NCBI GenBank assembly: GCA_017548605.1
Contig: JAFYZT010000020.1
Span: forward strand, 62,001 to 126,000
Direction: 5' to 3'
Length of the DNA: 64,000 bases
DNA from: Prevotella sp.
GTDB lineage: Bacteria > Bacteroidota > Bacteroidia > Bacteroidales > Bacteroidaceae
The stretch's first letter is position 1, and every line of letters starts with the position of its first letter. A program made the position numbers and the translations under genes. Under the pieces are notes generated by a model. That model ran no database searches. It saw only the letters and a list, made by a program, of their open reading frames with translations, and was not told the origin of the DNA. Below are positions 43,852 through 52,974 of this stretch, piece after piece.

Positions 43852-44663
43852 TGAATTTTCGAAGACTTAGACAAGTTGTTAAATATGGTTGGAAAGACGC
43901 TGGAGAAATAAGCAATTTCGAAAATGTCGATAAGAACAAGTTAAGCATTTTCCTTGACATATTCCTTTGCTTTTGTAAGTACAATGTCTGGAGCAATCAA
44001 TATAAAAAAGAAAAACTATATTCTCTTCAGAGAGAACAACGTAAAGAAATATGCCTAAAATATCAAGAAAAGAATACCAAGCGAGACCAATGGGTGAGGG
44101 AGTTCTTCGACAATTATCGGTTTTTGAACAAATGGAGCAGTTTTAAATACGAGAAAAGTGCCGATAGGCAAGCAAAACGTCATATCGCTTATCAATCTCA
44201 GTATGGGCTGGGAGACAATTGTTTTATTGGATATGATGTCATCCTGCATAAGCACCATTTTTCTGATGGAATAATATCCATGGGAACGAATTGCCAAATT
44301 TCTGAACATGTGAACATTGACTATACCGGTGGCATAAAAGTAGGAAATGGGGTCGGCATCCTGGAAGGAGTAAAAATATTGACACACGGTCATGATTATT
44401 TGGGTATAAAACAAGAAAAGGACATTTTACCCAATTCAAAAAGGGCTTTCCTCTCCCCATTGGAAATAGCCGACAATGTCACGATAGGCGCTCACGCCAT
44501 TATTATGCCAGGTGTTCATTACATTGGAAAAGGCTCCATTATTTCTGCAGGATCTGTCGTTTCCAAGCGTATTCCAGATAATTCAATTGTTGCAGGTAAT
44601 CCAGCCAAAGTTATAGGAAGTTTGGAGGGTGTAAATCTTTATTCTAGAAGTAAAAACTATTAA
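43851..44663 (+). CDS. Left-handed beta-helix acyltransferase
   Basis: A 270-aa protein. The first about 110 residues are charged and helical; from about residue 120 it has the hexapeptide-repeat fold of maltose/galactoside O-acetyltransferases (TGGIKVGNGVGILEGVKILTHGHDYLG, ADNVTIGAHAIIMPGV, GSVVSKRIPDNSIVAGNPAKVIG). The catalytic His is probably in THGHDY. The acyl donor is usually acetyl-CoA, but the ACP gene 13 bp downstream suggests an acyl-ACP donor here. The helical N-terminus may bind the ACP; this is inference. Confidence 0.85.
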   Translation: MNFRRLRQVVKYGWKDAGEISNFENVDKNKLSIFLDIFLCFCKYNVWSNQYKKEKLYSLQREQRKEICLKYQEKNTKRDQWVREFFDNYRFLNKWSSFKYEKSADRQAKRHIAYQSQYGLGDNCFIGYDVILHKHHFSDGIISMGTNCQISEHVNIDYTGGIKVGNGVGILEGVKILTHGHDYLGIKQEKDILPNSKRAFLSPLEIADNVTIGAHAIIMPGVHYIGKGSIISAGSVVSKRIPDNSIVAGNPAKVIGSLEGVNLYSRSKNY

Positions 44664-44676
44664 TAACTTAACAACT

Positions 44677-44907
44677 ATGTTGGAAATGGAATCATTTATC
44701 AAAGGCCTATCAGATAATGTTTTTACTGACACGCCGAAAGAATTGTTAAGCAGTGAAACTGTGTATATGGAATTGGAGGAATGGTCTTCAATGACTGCAT
44801 TTACCATGATTTCGTATTTTAGCAATGAATACGGGAAAAAACTGTTACTCCCAGAACTATTACAAGCCCATACTATAGAAGACCTATTTAAGATTGTTAA
44901 TAAATAA
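44677..44907 (+). CDS. Acyl carrier protein of the polysaccharide locus
   Basis: A 76-aa acidic protein of ACP size and pattern: LEEWSSMTAFTMISYFSNEYG, with the likely phosphopantetheine serine at position 38 in place of the usual DSL serine, and HTIEDLFKIV at the end. The motif is divergent (WSSM rather than DSL), so it is not a fatty-acid-synthesis ACP but a dedicated carrier. A ligase gene follows directly. Confidence 0.83.
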   Translation: MLEMESFIKGLSDNVFTDTPKELLSSETVYMELEEWSSMTAFTMISYFSNEYGKKLLLPELLQAHTIEDLFKIVNK

Positions 44908-44908
44908 A

Positions 44909-46321
44909 ATGTTCAACCTTTTTCAATACGCCAAGAATACAGCCGTAATCTCAGACCGGGGAGAAATATTCTCTTATGCTCAACTTTCTGATGAGGTAGA
45001 GCAATTTGGATTGCATTTAAGAAAACGCGGACTTGTTTGTTGCCTTTGCAAAAACGAAATTGGCGCATTGATTGGATATATCTCGTGCATTTGCAAAGGG
45101 ATACCCCTTGTGTTGCTTGATGGAGGACGTGATAGATACTATGTTGGTTCATACATTGAGAAATATTATCCTGAATACATTTGGACTCCTTCTGATAGAT
45201 ATTCTGAATTTAATGGTTCCATCATCTATGAAAAACATGGTTATTTATTAGTACATATAGATAGCAAGTTAGAAAGAGAACACTCCCACCTTCATGACAA
45301 ACTCGCTCTTTGCCTTACGACTTCCGGCAGCACGGGGTCACCTAAATTAGTCAGGTTGACCATAGACAATCTTAAGTCAAATGCCCATTCCATTGCAACC
45401 TATTTGAATATCACAGAAGACGAGCGCCCGATAACGACATTACCGATGTATTATTCTTTCGGTTTGTCCGTTATCAATAGTCATTTGATCAAAGGAGCCA
45501 CAATCCTTTTAACTGACAATACAGTATTTTCAAAATCATTTTGGGACTTTTTCGGACAGACTTCCCCAACATCAATAGCAGGAGTTCCTTTCACCTATGA
45601 GATGTTGGTGACAATGGGCTTTTTCCAAATGGATATTACATCAGTAAAAACGATGATACAAGCAGGTGGCAAATTGAATGCAGATGTTGTGAAACGTTAT
45701 GTAAAATTTGCACAGGAAACGAATAAGATTTTTGTTGTGATGTACGGGCAGACAGAAGCAAGTCCACGAATGAGTTATCTTCCTTTTGAATATGCAGGAG
45801 AAAAGCCTTCAAGTATAGGTATTCCAATACCTGGTGGGGAATTCATGCTGTACGACATGAACGGGCAAACCATCCAACAACCTAACGTTGAAGGGGAATT
45901 GATCTATAAAGGGGCCAACGTATGTATGGGATATGCTGACTCTCGTGAAGATTTAGATAAAGGAGACGAGAACAAAGGAATCCTAAAGACTGGAGATGTT
46001 GCATATAAAGATGCTGATGGTTTTTATTATATTACAGGTAGGATCAAACGTTTTGTGAAAATTTGGGGTAACCGCTATAATTTGGATGCCATTGAACAAT
46101 TGGTTAAGCCAATAACACCAAACTGCGCGTGTGTGGGGAACGATAATAAAATCCATGTGGTAGTTGACAATTCCACATTTGTTGAAGAAATTAAACTATT
46201 AATGGCAAAAAAACTTCAACTCGACAAGAGTTGTTATTCCATACACGTGATGGAATGTATACCAAAGACACCATCAGGTAAAATACAATATGCAGAATTA
46301 AAGAGAGTCGTTGACATATAA
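44909..46321 (+). CDS. AMP-forming acyl ligase (ANL family), probable ACP-loading enzyme
   Basis: A 470-aa adenylate-forming enzyme. The ATG at 44909 is chosen over an in-frame TTG at 44894 that would overlap the ACP stop. Core motifs: P-loop TTSGSTGSPKLVRLT (about residue 135), GQTEASPRMSYLP (adenine-binding), LKTGDVAYKDADGFYYITGRIKR (hinge) and C-terminal lysine in KTPSGKIQY. It activates a carboxylic acid as the acyl-adenylate and, from its position one base after the ACP gene, likely transfers it to the ACP phosphopantetheine. Confidence 0.88.
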   Translation: MFNLFQYAKNTAVISDRGEIFSYAQLSDEVEQFGLHLRKRGLVCCLCKNEIGALIGYISCICKGIPLVLLDGGRDRYYVGSYIEKYYPEYIWTPSDRYSEFNGSIIYEKHGYLLVHIDSKLEREHSHLHDKLALCLTTSGSTGSPKLVRLTIDNLKSNAHSIATYLNITEDERPITTLPMYYSFGLSVINSHLIKGATILLTDNTVFSKSFWDFFGQTSPTSIAGVPFTYEMLVTMGFFQMDITSVKTMIQAGGKLNADVVKRYVKFAQETNKIFVVMYGQTEASPRMSYLPFEYAGEKPSSIGIPIPGGEFMLYDMNGQTIQQPNVEGELIYKGANVCMGYADSREDLDKGDENKGILKTGDVAYKDADGFYYITGRIKRFVKIWGNRYNLDAIEQLVKPITPNCACVGNDNKIHVVVDNSTFVEEIKLLMAKKLQLDKSCYSIHVMECIPKTPSGKIQYAELKRVVDI

Positions 46322-46350
46322 TACTAAATTTTATAAAAGATTTAGGTACA

Positions 46351-47577
46351 ATGAGAAATTTAGATCAATTTATCAAAGACCACGTCACCTTCCGTTCTGT
46401 AAGTATGTTTGCTGCTGATATTGAAGCAAACAAAGAGACACTGACCCAAGAAATTAGAGATAAGAAAATCTGTGTCATAGGCGGTGCAGGGTCTATTGGC
46501 TCTTCGTTCATCAAGGCTGTTCTGCGTTTTGAGCCTAAGAGTGTCGTCGTGGTTGACCTCAACGAGAATGGTTTGGCAGAGTTGGTACGTGATATGCGAA
46601 GCACAGACGGCCTTTTTGTGCCTGATGAATTCCGTTGTTATACACTCAACTTTGCAGACCCCATTTTTGAGCGAATTTTCCGTGAGGAAAAGGGCTTTGA
46701 CATCGTGGCAAATTTCTCTGCCCACAAGCATGTGCGCTCCGAAAAAGACAAATATTCCGTGCAGGCCCTGATTGAAAATAATGACATCAAGGCTAAGAAG
46801 TTAATGGATTTGTTGACGGTTTATCCACCTAAGCATTTCTTCTGCGTGAGCACCGACAAGGCTGCCAACCCCGTTAATATCATGGGAGCCTCAAAGCGTG
46901 TCATGGAAGATTTGGTGATGGCCTACAATAAATTCTTTAAAGTTACCACCGCCCGTTTCGCCAACGTTGCATTCTCTAACGGTTCCCTACCCGATGGTTG
47001 GATACATCGTATTCAAAAGCAGCAACCATTGGCTGCGCCCTCTGATGTCAAACGCTATTTCGTATCACCAGAGGAGTCAGGACAGATTTGTATGTTGGCA
47101 TGTATCTTAGGCAAGGGCGGAGAAGTGTTTTTTCCAAAACTTGGCGAAGACCAAATGCTAACCTTCTCCTCTATCTGCGACGACTTTATCAAGGCCAATG
47201 GTTTTGAAAAAGACCTTTGTGGTTCTGACGAAGAGGCCAAGCACAAAGCTGCTCGATTAAAATCCTCCCCTACAGGAGGAGAGACAGAGGCGGCTTATCC
47301 GGTCGTATATTTTGGCTCCGACACCACAGGTGAAAAGGCCTACGAAGAGTTCTATGTCCCAGGAGAGAAGATTGACATGCAACGTTTCCAGGCTCTTGGT
47401 GTCGTTGAGCAAACGACACGCCATAATATGGACGAAGTGAATGCATTCTTTGATAAATTGGAAACTATTTTTGCTAATAACCACTTCACCAAAGCACAAG
47501 TAGTGGAAGCCATCAAAGAGTTCATCCCAAACTTTGAACACGAAGAAAAAGGTAAGAATCTCGACCAAAAAATGTAA
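46351..47577 (+). CDS. Nucleotide-sugar 4,6-dehydratase (LegB/PglF/CapD-like)
   Basis: A 408-aa extended SDR enzyme of the Polysacc_synt_2 group: CVIGGAGSIGSSFIKAVLR (NAD-binding), VSTDKAANPVNIMGASKRVMED (the catalytic TDK and Met-x3-Lys of soluble inverting-type C6 dehydratases). It converts a nucleotide-linked GlcNAc to the 4-keto-6-deoxy sugar, the first step towards bacillosamine or legionaminic-type sugars. Residues about 304-315 (LKSSPTGGETEA) come from a GC-rich repeat (47263-47295) inserted in the C-terminal part. Forms a set with the three following genes. Confidence 0.87.
   Translation: MRNLDQFIKDHVTFRSVSMFAADIEANKETLTQEIRDKKICVIGGAGSIGSSFIKAVLRFEPKSVVVVDLNENGLAELVRDMRSTDGLFVPDEFRCYTLNFADPIFERIFREEKGFDIVANFSAHKHVRSEKDKYSVQALIENNDIKAKKLMDLLTVYPPKHFFCVSTDKAANPVNIMGASKRVMEDLVMAYNKFFKVTTARFANVAFSNGSLPDGWIHRIQKQQPLAAPSDVKRYFVSPEESGQICMLACILGKGGEVFFPKLGEDQMLTFSSICDDFIKANGFEKDLCGSDEEAKHKAARLKSSPTGGETEAAYPVVYFGSDTTGEKAYEEFYVPGEKIDMQRFQALGVVEQTTRHNMDEVNAFFDKLETIFANNHFTKAQVVEAIKEFIPNFEHEEKGKNLDQKM
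47263..47295 (+). repeat. Palindromic GC-rich repeat inside the LegB-like gene, copy 4
   Basis: A 33-nt element (starting TCCTCCCCTACAGGAGGAG) aligns without gaps to the one at 36996-37028 (about 20 of 33 identical), including the CTCC-TA-GGAG hairpin. In-frame, adds about 11 residues. Confidence 0.65.
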
Positions 47578-47579
47578 AT

Positions 47580-48728
47580 ATGGAATACAAGAAGATAACA
47601 GATTTCATCCATTCATTATATGGAGGTGATGATTTCATCCCTTTGGCTGTTCCCGTGTTTATCGGTAACGAAAAGAAATATCTTAACGAGTGTATTGACA
47701 CCACCTTTGTATCTAGTGTCGGCAAATTCGTTGACCGTTTTGAAGAAGATACCGCGAAATATACAGGCTGCAAACGTGCTGTTGTTTGTGTAAGCGGAAC
47801 CAATGCGCTCCACATGTCATTGATGTTGGCCGGAGTTGAACGTGACGATGAAGTTCTTACTCAGGCCTTGACATTCATTGCAACATGTAATGCTCTCAGT
47901 TATATTGGAGCCCACCCTGTCTTTATTGATGTTGACAGAGATACCATGGGACTTTCACCAGTAGCAGTAAGAGAATGGCTTGCCAAGAATTCCGAACAGA
48001 GAAATGGCGAGTGTTACAACAAGAACACAGGGCGACGGGTGAAAGCCTGTGTACCCATGCACACATTTGGTCATCCTGTCCATCTAGACGAACTGGTGGA
48101 AGTTCTCAATGAGTATAACATTGAATTGGTGGAAGATGCTGCTGAAAGTATTGGTTCTCTATACAAAGGCAAGCATACGGGAACATTTGGCAAAGTTGGT
48201 GCCTTGAGTTTCAATGGCAATAAGACTATCACCACAGGTGGTGGGGGCATGATGCTCTTTAATGATGAGGAATTAGGAGCTTTTGCGAAACATCTGACCA
48301 CACAAGCAAAGATACCTCATCGTTGGGAATTCCGCCACGACCATATTGGATATAACTACCGCATGCCCAATATCAATGCAGCTTTAGGTTGCGCCCAGTT
48401 GGAACAGATAGAAAGATATGTTGCAAGCAAGCGAGAAACTGCCAAGGCTTATGAGGAGTTTTTCAAAGAAATTCCAGATGTCACTTTTTTTGTTGAACCT
48501 AAGAACACCCGTAGTAATTATTGGCTAAATGCCGTTATTATGAAAGACAAGCAAACACAGCTTAGTTTTCTCCAATACACAAATGACAATGGTATTATGA
48601 CCCGTCCTATTTGGGAACTAATGAATCGGCTTCCGATGTTCGAGAACTGCGAAAATGACGGTCTGACTAATACCATTTGGTTCGCTGATAGGGTGGTAAA
48701 TATACCCAGTAGTGTTCGCATTAAATGA
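47580..48728 (+). CDS. LegC-family sugar aminotransferase
   Basis: A 382-aa DegT-fold aminotransferase. The start IPLAVPVFIGNEKKYLNECI, CVSGTNALHMSLMLAGV, THAL-equivalent TFIATCNALSYIGAHPVFIDVD, AAESIGS and PLP lysine K215 in SFNGNKTITTGGGG match LegC enzymes that aminate the 4-keto group made by LegB. Starts 2 bp after the dehydratase stop and overlaps the NeuD-like gene by 4 bp. Confidence 0.9.
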   Translation: MEYKKITDFIHSLYGGDDFIPLAVPVFIGNEKKYLNECIDTTFVSSVGKFVDRFEEDTAKYTGCKRAVVCVSGTNALHMSLMLAGVERDDEVLTQALTFIATCNALSYIGAHPVFIDVDRDTMGLSPVAVREWLAKNSEQRNGECYNKNTGRRVKACVPMHTFGHPVHLDELVEVLNEYNIELVEDAAESIGSLYKGKHTGTFGKVGALSFNGNKTITTGGGGMMLFNDEELGAFAKHLTTQAKIPHRWEFRHDHIGYNYRMPNINAALGCAQLEQIERYVASKRETAKAYEEFFKEIPDVTFFVEPKNTRSNYWLNAVIMKDKQTQLSFLQYTNDNGIMTRPIWELMNRLPMFENCENDGLTNTIWFADRVVNIPSSVRIK

Positions 48729-49360
48729 AACCATTAATACTCATAGGTGGGGGAGGCCATTGCAAGTCCGTAATAGAGGCTGCGGAAAGTGCAGGTTACC
48801 AGATTAAGGGGATATTGGACATACCTGAGGAGTTGGGCAAGGAAGTATTATCCACCCAAGTGATTGGAACCGATGATGAAATCCCCAATTTTGTGGACAA
48901 AGCCGAATTTGTCATCACGATTGGTTTTATAAAGGACCCATCAATTCGTATTAAATTGTTCAATCTCGTGAAAGAGTCTGGTGGTAAATTGGCAACAATA
49001 GTTGCTTCAACAGCACATGTTTCCAAATATGCCACCATTGGTGAAGGAACGGTGGTTATGCATCATGCTTTTGTTAATGCGGGAGCCAAAGTGGGGAATA
49101 ATGTTATTCTGAACACATTTTCCAATATCGAACATGATGCCGTAATTGGCGATCAGTGCCATATCTCCACGGGTGTGATGGTAAACGGCGACTGTAAGAT
49201 AGGAAACAATTGTTTCATTGGCAGCCAATCGGTATTGGCCAATGGCATAGCTATCGGTGACAACATTATTGTTGGTGCTGGTTCTACAATTAGGAAAAGT
49301 ATCCACGAGAAAGGCATCTATTCCGGCAATCCTGCCATATTGAAAATAAAGATAAAATGA
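48725..49360 (+). CDS. NeuD/PglD-family sugar N-acyltransferase
   Basis: A 211-aa protein with an N-terminal Rossmann-like domain (LILIGGGGHCKSVIEAAE) and a left-handed beta-helix (VHHAFVNAGAKVG, IEHDAVIGDQCHIS with the general-base His, GDNIIVGAGSTIRKSI). It N-acetylates the 4-amino sugar produced by the LegC-like enzyme. Coupled on both sides by ATGA overlaps. Confidence 0.9.
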   Translation: MKPLILIGGGGHCKSVIEAAESAGYQIKGILDIPEELGKEVLSTQVIGTDDEIPNFVDKAEFVITIGFIKDPSIRIKLFNLVKESGGKLATIVASTAHVSKYATIGEGTVVMHHAFVNAGAKVGNNVILNTFSNIEHDAVIGDQCHISTGVMVNGDCKIGNNCFIGSQSVLANGIAIGDNIIVGAGSTIRKSIHEKGIYSGNPAILKIKIK

Positions 49361-50424
49361 CTATGTTCCCAGAACGCATACAGAAAAGGATTATAGATTT
49401 CAATAAGTCCATCATCCAAACGATGAAGTTAATGGACGAGGGTTTTATTAAATCTTTGTTGGTGTTTAAGAACGACCAGTTTCTTGGCATGATTACCAAT
49501 GGAGACTTGCAAAGAGCTATTATAGCCAATAAACCTTTCGATACGGAAATTGGAACTCTTATCAACAATTCTGAAAAGAAATATGCGCTTGTTTCAGATG
49601 ACATAGGACTTATAAAAAAATGGATGCTTGACGTAAGAGCAGAAATGATGCCTATCGTGGATGCTGACGGCAATCTGGTCAAGGTTATTTTTTGGGATGA
49701 ATTATTTAAAGAACCTCGAAACAACAATAGGGAAAAAATTAATTTGCCAGTTGTTATCATGGCAGGAGGTAAAGGAACAAGATTAAAACCTATAACAAAT
49801 GTCATCCCTAAGCCACTGATTCCCATAGGCGATAAGACTATTCTGGAAGAAATCATGGACCAGTTTGAGGGAATTGGTTGCAAGAAATTCTATATGTCTG
49901 TCAACTACAAATCAGATATGATGCGTTTCTACCTTGAGCAACTGAATCATCATTATGATATAGAGTTCTTTGAAGAATCAAAGCCTCTGGGCACAATAGG
50001 AAGTGTTTCATTGTTAAAGGGGAAAATAAGCACTCCTTTCTTTGTGAGCAACTGCGACATTCTTATTGATCAGGATTATCGTGATGTATACAACTACCAT
50101 ATTAAAAACAAGAACGAGCTAACCATCGTTACTGCCGTAAAAAGTTTCAAAATACCATACGGTGTTATAGAAACTGGTAAAGACGGACTGATGACAGGTC
50201 TTCAAGAAAAGCCAGAAATTACCTATATGATTAATACAGGAGTCTATATTCTTAATCCAGAATGCATTGACGAGATACCTGAAGGAGAGTTTTTCCATAT
50301 CACCCACCTAATGGAGAAGATTAAGAAACAGGGAGGACGTATCGGTTGTTTCCCTGTCAGTGAACAAGCATGGAAAGATATGGGAGACTGGAGAGAGTAT
50401 TTAAAAGTAGCGAATATTATTTGA
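49357..50424 (+). CDS. CBS-domain nucleotidyltransferase (PtmE/MPG1-like)
   Basis: A 355-aa protein. Residues about 5-115 form two CBS motifs; residues about 125-355 are a sugar-1-phosphate nucleotidyltransferase (VVIMAGGKGTRLKPITNVIPKPLIPIG, with GGxGTRL...PKP). This architecture is that of Campylobacter PtmE, which makes GDP-glucosamine for the GDP-legionaminic route. If so, the amino sugar set here may use GDP- rather than UDP-linked intermediates; this is inferred from architecture only. Confidence 0.85.
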   Translation: MTMFPERIQKRIIDFNKSIIQTMKLMDEGFIKSLLVFKNDQFLGMITNGDLQRAIIANKPFDTEIGTLINNSEKKYALVSDDIGLIKKWMLDVRAEMMPIVDADGNLVKVIFWDELFKEPRNNNREKINLPVVIMAGGKGTRLKPITNVIPKPLIPIGDKTILEEIMDQFEGIGCKKFYMSVNYKSDMMRFYLEQLNHHYDIEFFEESKPLGTIGSVSLLKGKISTPFFVSNCDILIDQDYRDVYNYHIKNKNELTIVTAVKSFKIPYGVIETGKDGLMTGLQEKPEITYMINTGVYILNPECIDEIPEGEFFHITHLMEKIKKQGGRIGCFPVSEQAWKDMGDWREYLKVANII

Positions 50425-50425
50425 T

Positions 50426-51595
50426 ATGGAAAACAAAAAGTATAGTTTGTTAGTAGTGGCTCTGTATTGCTATTCAGGGCATGTTAAGGCTGCCATAGAC
50501 CATCTAAAGGCTAAAAACCCATTGGTGGATTTGACGTTGCTTACGGACAAACCAAATGAACTAAAACAAATATTGGAAAACAAATCGGTCAAAATCATAG
50601 ATTATGACGTAACTACTCCAAGCAATATCAAATGGCGGTGGTTAAGATTCATGGTTATTAGATACCGGCAACGCAAGTTTTTCGCAAATTTCTCCAAAAA
50701 CAAAAAATTTGACATTGTCAATATCCATTTTCCTAAACGGTATCTTTCGTATGTATGCAGATATTTGCGAGCCATGTCTAACAAAATGGTAATCACACCT
50801 TGGGGAAGTGATGTGCTGCGACAAAATAGCGAATCACTGAAGCAATTGAGGATATTATACGATGAAGCAGATTATATCGCGACATCTCCCAATACTCCTT
50901 TAGGGAAAAAGATCATCGACGAGTTCCAAGGAGCCTCAAAGAAGATGGTTGGCAGTTTTTGGGGATCTGAAGTGTTGGACTTTGCTATAGAAAAGGGGGA
51001 TTCTATATCCCAAGAGGAGTCAAAAGAACATTTCGGATTAACTGGAAGATATGTGATTACCTGCGGTTACAACAGAAAAGTGCCCCAACGACACAAAGCA
51101 ATCATTGCAGCCGTCGACAAGGTGAGAGATCAATTACCCGATAATCTTACATTGCTTTTCCCAATGACTTATGCCAACCCGCGTACCAATACCGACTACG
51201 TTGCGGAATGTAAAGAAGAATGCAGCAAGAGGGGGATTCCCGCCGTTTTCGTCACGGATTATTTGAATGTGGAAGATATATACAAATTGCGAAAAGCCAC
51301 TGATATGTTTGTACATGTACAGACTACCGATGCCTTTTCGGGTTCTGTACAAGAGTACATTATTTGTAACAAGAAAATCGTACATGGTTCATGGATTAAG
51401 TATCATGAACTTGAGGCGTTCCATCCATTGTTCTATTACCCCGTAAATAACATGGACTGTCTGGCAGAAACTATCGTTAATGCATATCTATCCGATAAGA
51501 TAGCCATTCCACAGGGTGTAATAGATGTAATTAAAGGCAACGGTTGGGACACAAAGGCCGACGAGATGAACAAGTTTTTCATGAGTATTGTTTGA
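50426..51595 (+). CDS. GT-B glycosyltransferase (family 4-like)
   Basis: A 389-aa predicted retaining glycosyltransferase with two Rossmann halves: N-terminal HVKAAIDHLKAKNP and ITPWGSDVLR; C-terminal TCGYNRKVPQRHKAIIAAV and a nucleotide-binding region ending DAFSGSVQEYIICNKKIV in place of the canonical EPFG/EGFGL motif. It adds one residue of the repeating unit at the inner membrane. Acceptor and donor are unknown. Confidence 0.8.
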   Translation: MENKKYSLLVVALYCYSGHVKAAIDHLKAKNPLVDLTLLTDKPNELKQILENKSVKIIDYDVTTPSNIKWRWLRFMVIRYRQRKFFANFSKNKKFDIVNIHFPKRYLSYVCRYLRAMSNKMVITPWGSDVLRQNSESLKQLRILYDEADYIATSPNTPLGKKIIDEFQGASKKMVGSFWGSEVLDFAIEKGDSISQEESKEHFGLTGRYVITCGYNRKVPQRHKAIIAAVDKVRDQLPDNLTLLFPMTYANPRTNTDYVAECKEECSKRGIPAVFVTDYLNVEDIYKLRKATDMFVHVQTTDAFSGSVQEYIICNKKIVHGSWIKYHELEAFHPLFYYPVNNMDCLAETIVNAYLSDKIAIPQGVIDVIKGNGWDTKADEMNKFFMSIV

Positions 51596-51621
51596 CATGA
51601 CATAACGAAAACCCAGCAAAA

Positions 51622-52974
51622 ATGGAAAAATTGATTACTGATAGTTTCTTGTCCAATTTAAGGAATAGGATTGCGGCAGGTTTCTCTGATGAAGTATTGT
51701 CAAAAGCCAGAGATTGCCTATTAGATTATTTGGGTGTAAGTTTGGCTGGAGCTACAACATTGAAAGAAAAGGAACAACGAGTCATCAACGATTCAGATGA
51801 CAGAGGCGGTTGTCACGTCATAGGCATTTCTAAAACCGTTGACGTAAATATGGCAGCGTTACTTAACGGCATCAGTTCGCACGTCATAGAACTAGATGAT
51901 GGGCACCGCATAGGGATGTTACATTTAGGCGCACCCGTCATCTCTTCGCTCTTGGCTGTGGCGGAGAAAGAGAAATTATTATCCAAAGAATTCCTTTATG
52001 GAATTGTAGCAGGCTATGAAGTGGCAATCCGTTTGGCTTGCGCCATTCAACCGGGACACAAATTAAAAGGTTATCATGCTACGGGTACCTGTGGCACTAT
52101 TGGAGCAGCTATGGCTATAGCCACTGCACTTCATTTCGACTTTGAACAGATGAAATCGGCTTTCTCTGCCGCCATAACCAGTGCCGCAGGTGTTCTCGAG
52201 ATGATTGAAGGTGACACAGAATTAAAACCTTTCAATGCTGGACGAGCGGCGATGGATGGAGTAATGGCCGCCTTTATCGGTAAGGCTCGATTCAAGGCTC
52301 CAGAAGATGCGTTAGGAGGAAAACGTGGCTTCTTAAAGGTAATGACAGTCGAACCAAAAATGAAATACTTGACCGAGTTTGATGACGATAAGATGATGAT
52401 TGAGACCATCTACATGAAGCCATACGCTGCTTGTCGTCATTGCCATCCTTCTATTGAGGCGGCTCTGAACATCAAGAAGATGGAAGGCTTTAAACTTGAT
52501 GAGGTAAAGGACATTCATGTTGACACATATAAATTGGCTGTTGCTGGACATGACCACACCGACATTAAAGGTGCGAATTCAGCAAAGATGAGCATTCCCT
52601 ATAGTTTGGCAACAGCTTTATTCACGGGAAAGGCTGGCATGGATGAGTTTACAGCAAAATATATCAACGACCCGAAGATTCTATCTATCACCAAAAAAGT
52701 TTCCGTGGGTGATATCGACGAACTGACATCTTTATGTCCTCAGAAACGAGTTGCCATCGTTACAGTTAACACCAAATCAGGGAAGTTTATTAAACGTGTT
52801 GAATATCCCAAAGGAGAGCCCGAAAATCCTCTTTCAAAGCAAGAGCTTAATGATAAGTTCCGAGGCTTGGCTATGTATGGAGGGTTAACCAAAAAGGAAT
52901 GTGATGAAGTAATAAGAGAAATCGGCAAAAACGATTTCAACCTTGCAACAATCATGAACATTATCTGTAAATGA
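51622..52974 (+). CDS. MmgE/PrpD family dehydratase, decarboxylase or epimerase
   Basis: A 450-aa protein of the MmgE/PrpD family, which includes 2-methylcitrate dehydratase, cis-aconitate decarboxylase and iminodisuccinate epimerase. Visible family blocks: CLLDYLGVSLAGA, NGISSHVIELDDGHRIGMLHLGAPVISSLLA, GYEVAIRLACAIQPGHKLKGYHATGTCGTIGAA and YAACRHCHPSIEAAL. The substrate should be a small di- or tricarboxylate. It overlaps the hydratase beta gene by 4 bp, so the three gene products (with the alpha subunit) very likely work in one pathway. Confidence 0.88.
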   Translation: MEKLITDSFLSNLRNRIAAGFSDEVLSKARDCLLDYLGVSLAGATTLKEKEQRVINDSDDRGGCHVIGISKTVDVNMAALLNGISSHVIELDDGHRIGMLHLGAPVISSLLAVAEKEKLLSKEFLYGIVAGYEVAIRLACAIQPGHKLKGYHATGTCGTIGAAMAIATALHFDFEQMKSAFSAAITSAAGVLEMIEGDTELKPFNAGRAAMDGVMAAFIGKARFKAPEDALGGKRGFLKVMTVEPKMKYLTEFDDDKMMIETIYMKPYAACRHCHPSIEAALNIKKMEGFKLDEVKDIHVDTYKLAVAGHDHTDIKGANSAKMSIPYSLATALFTGKAGMDEFTAKYINDPKILSITKKVSVGDIDELTSLCPQKRVAIVTVNTKSGKFIKRVEYPKGEPENPLSKQELNDKFRGLAMYGGLTKKECDEVIREIGKNDFNLATIMNIICK

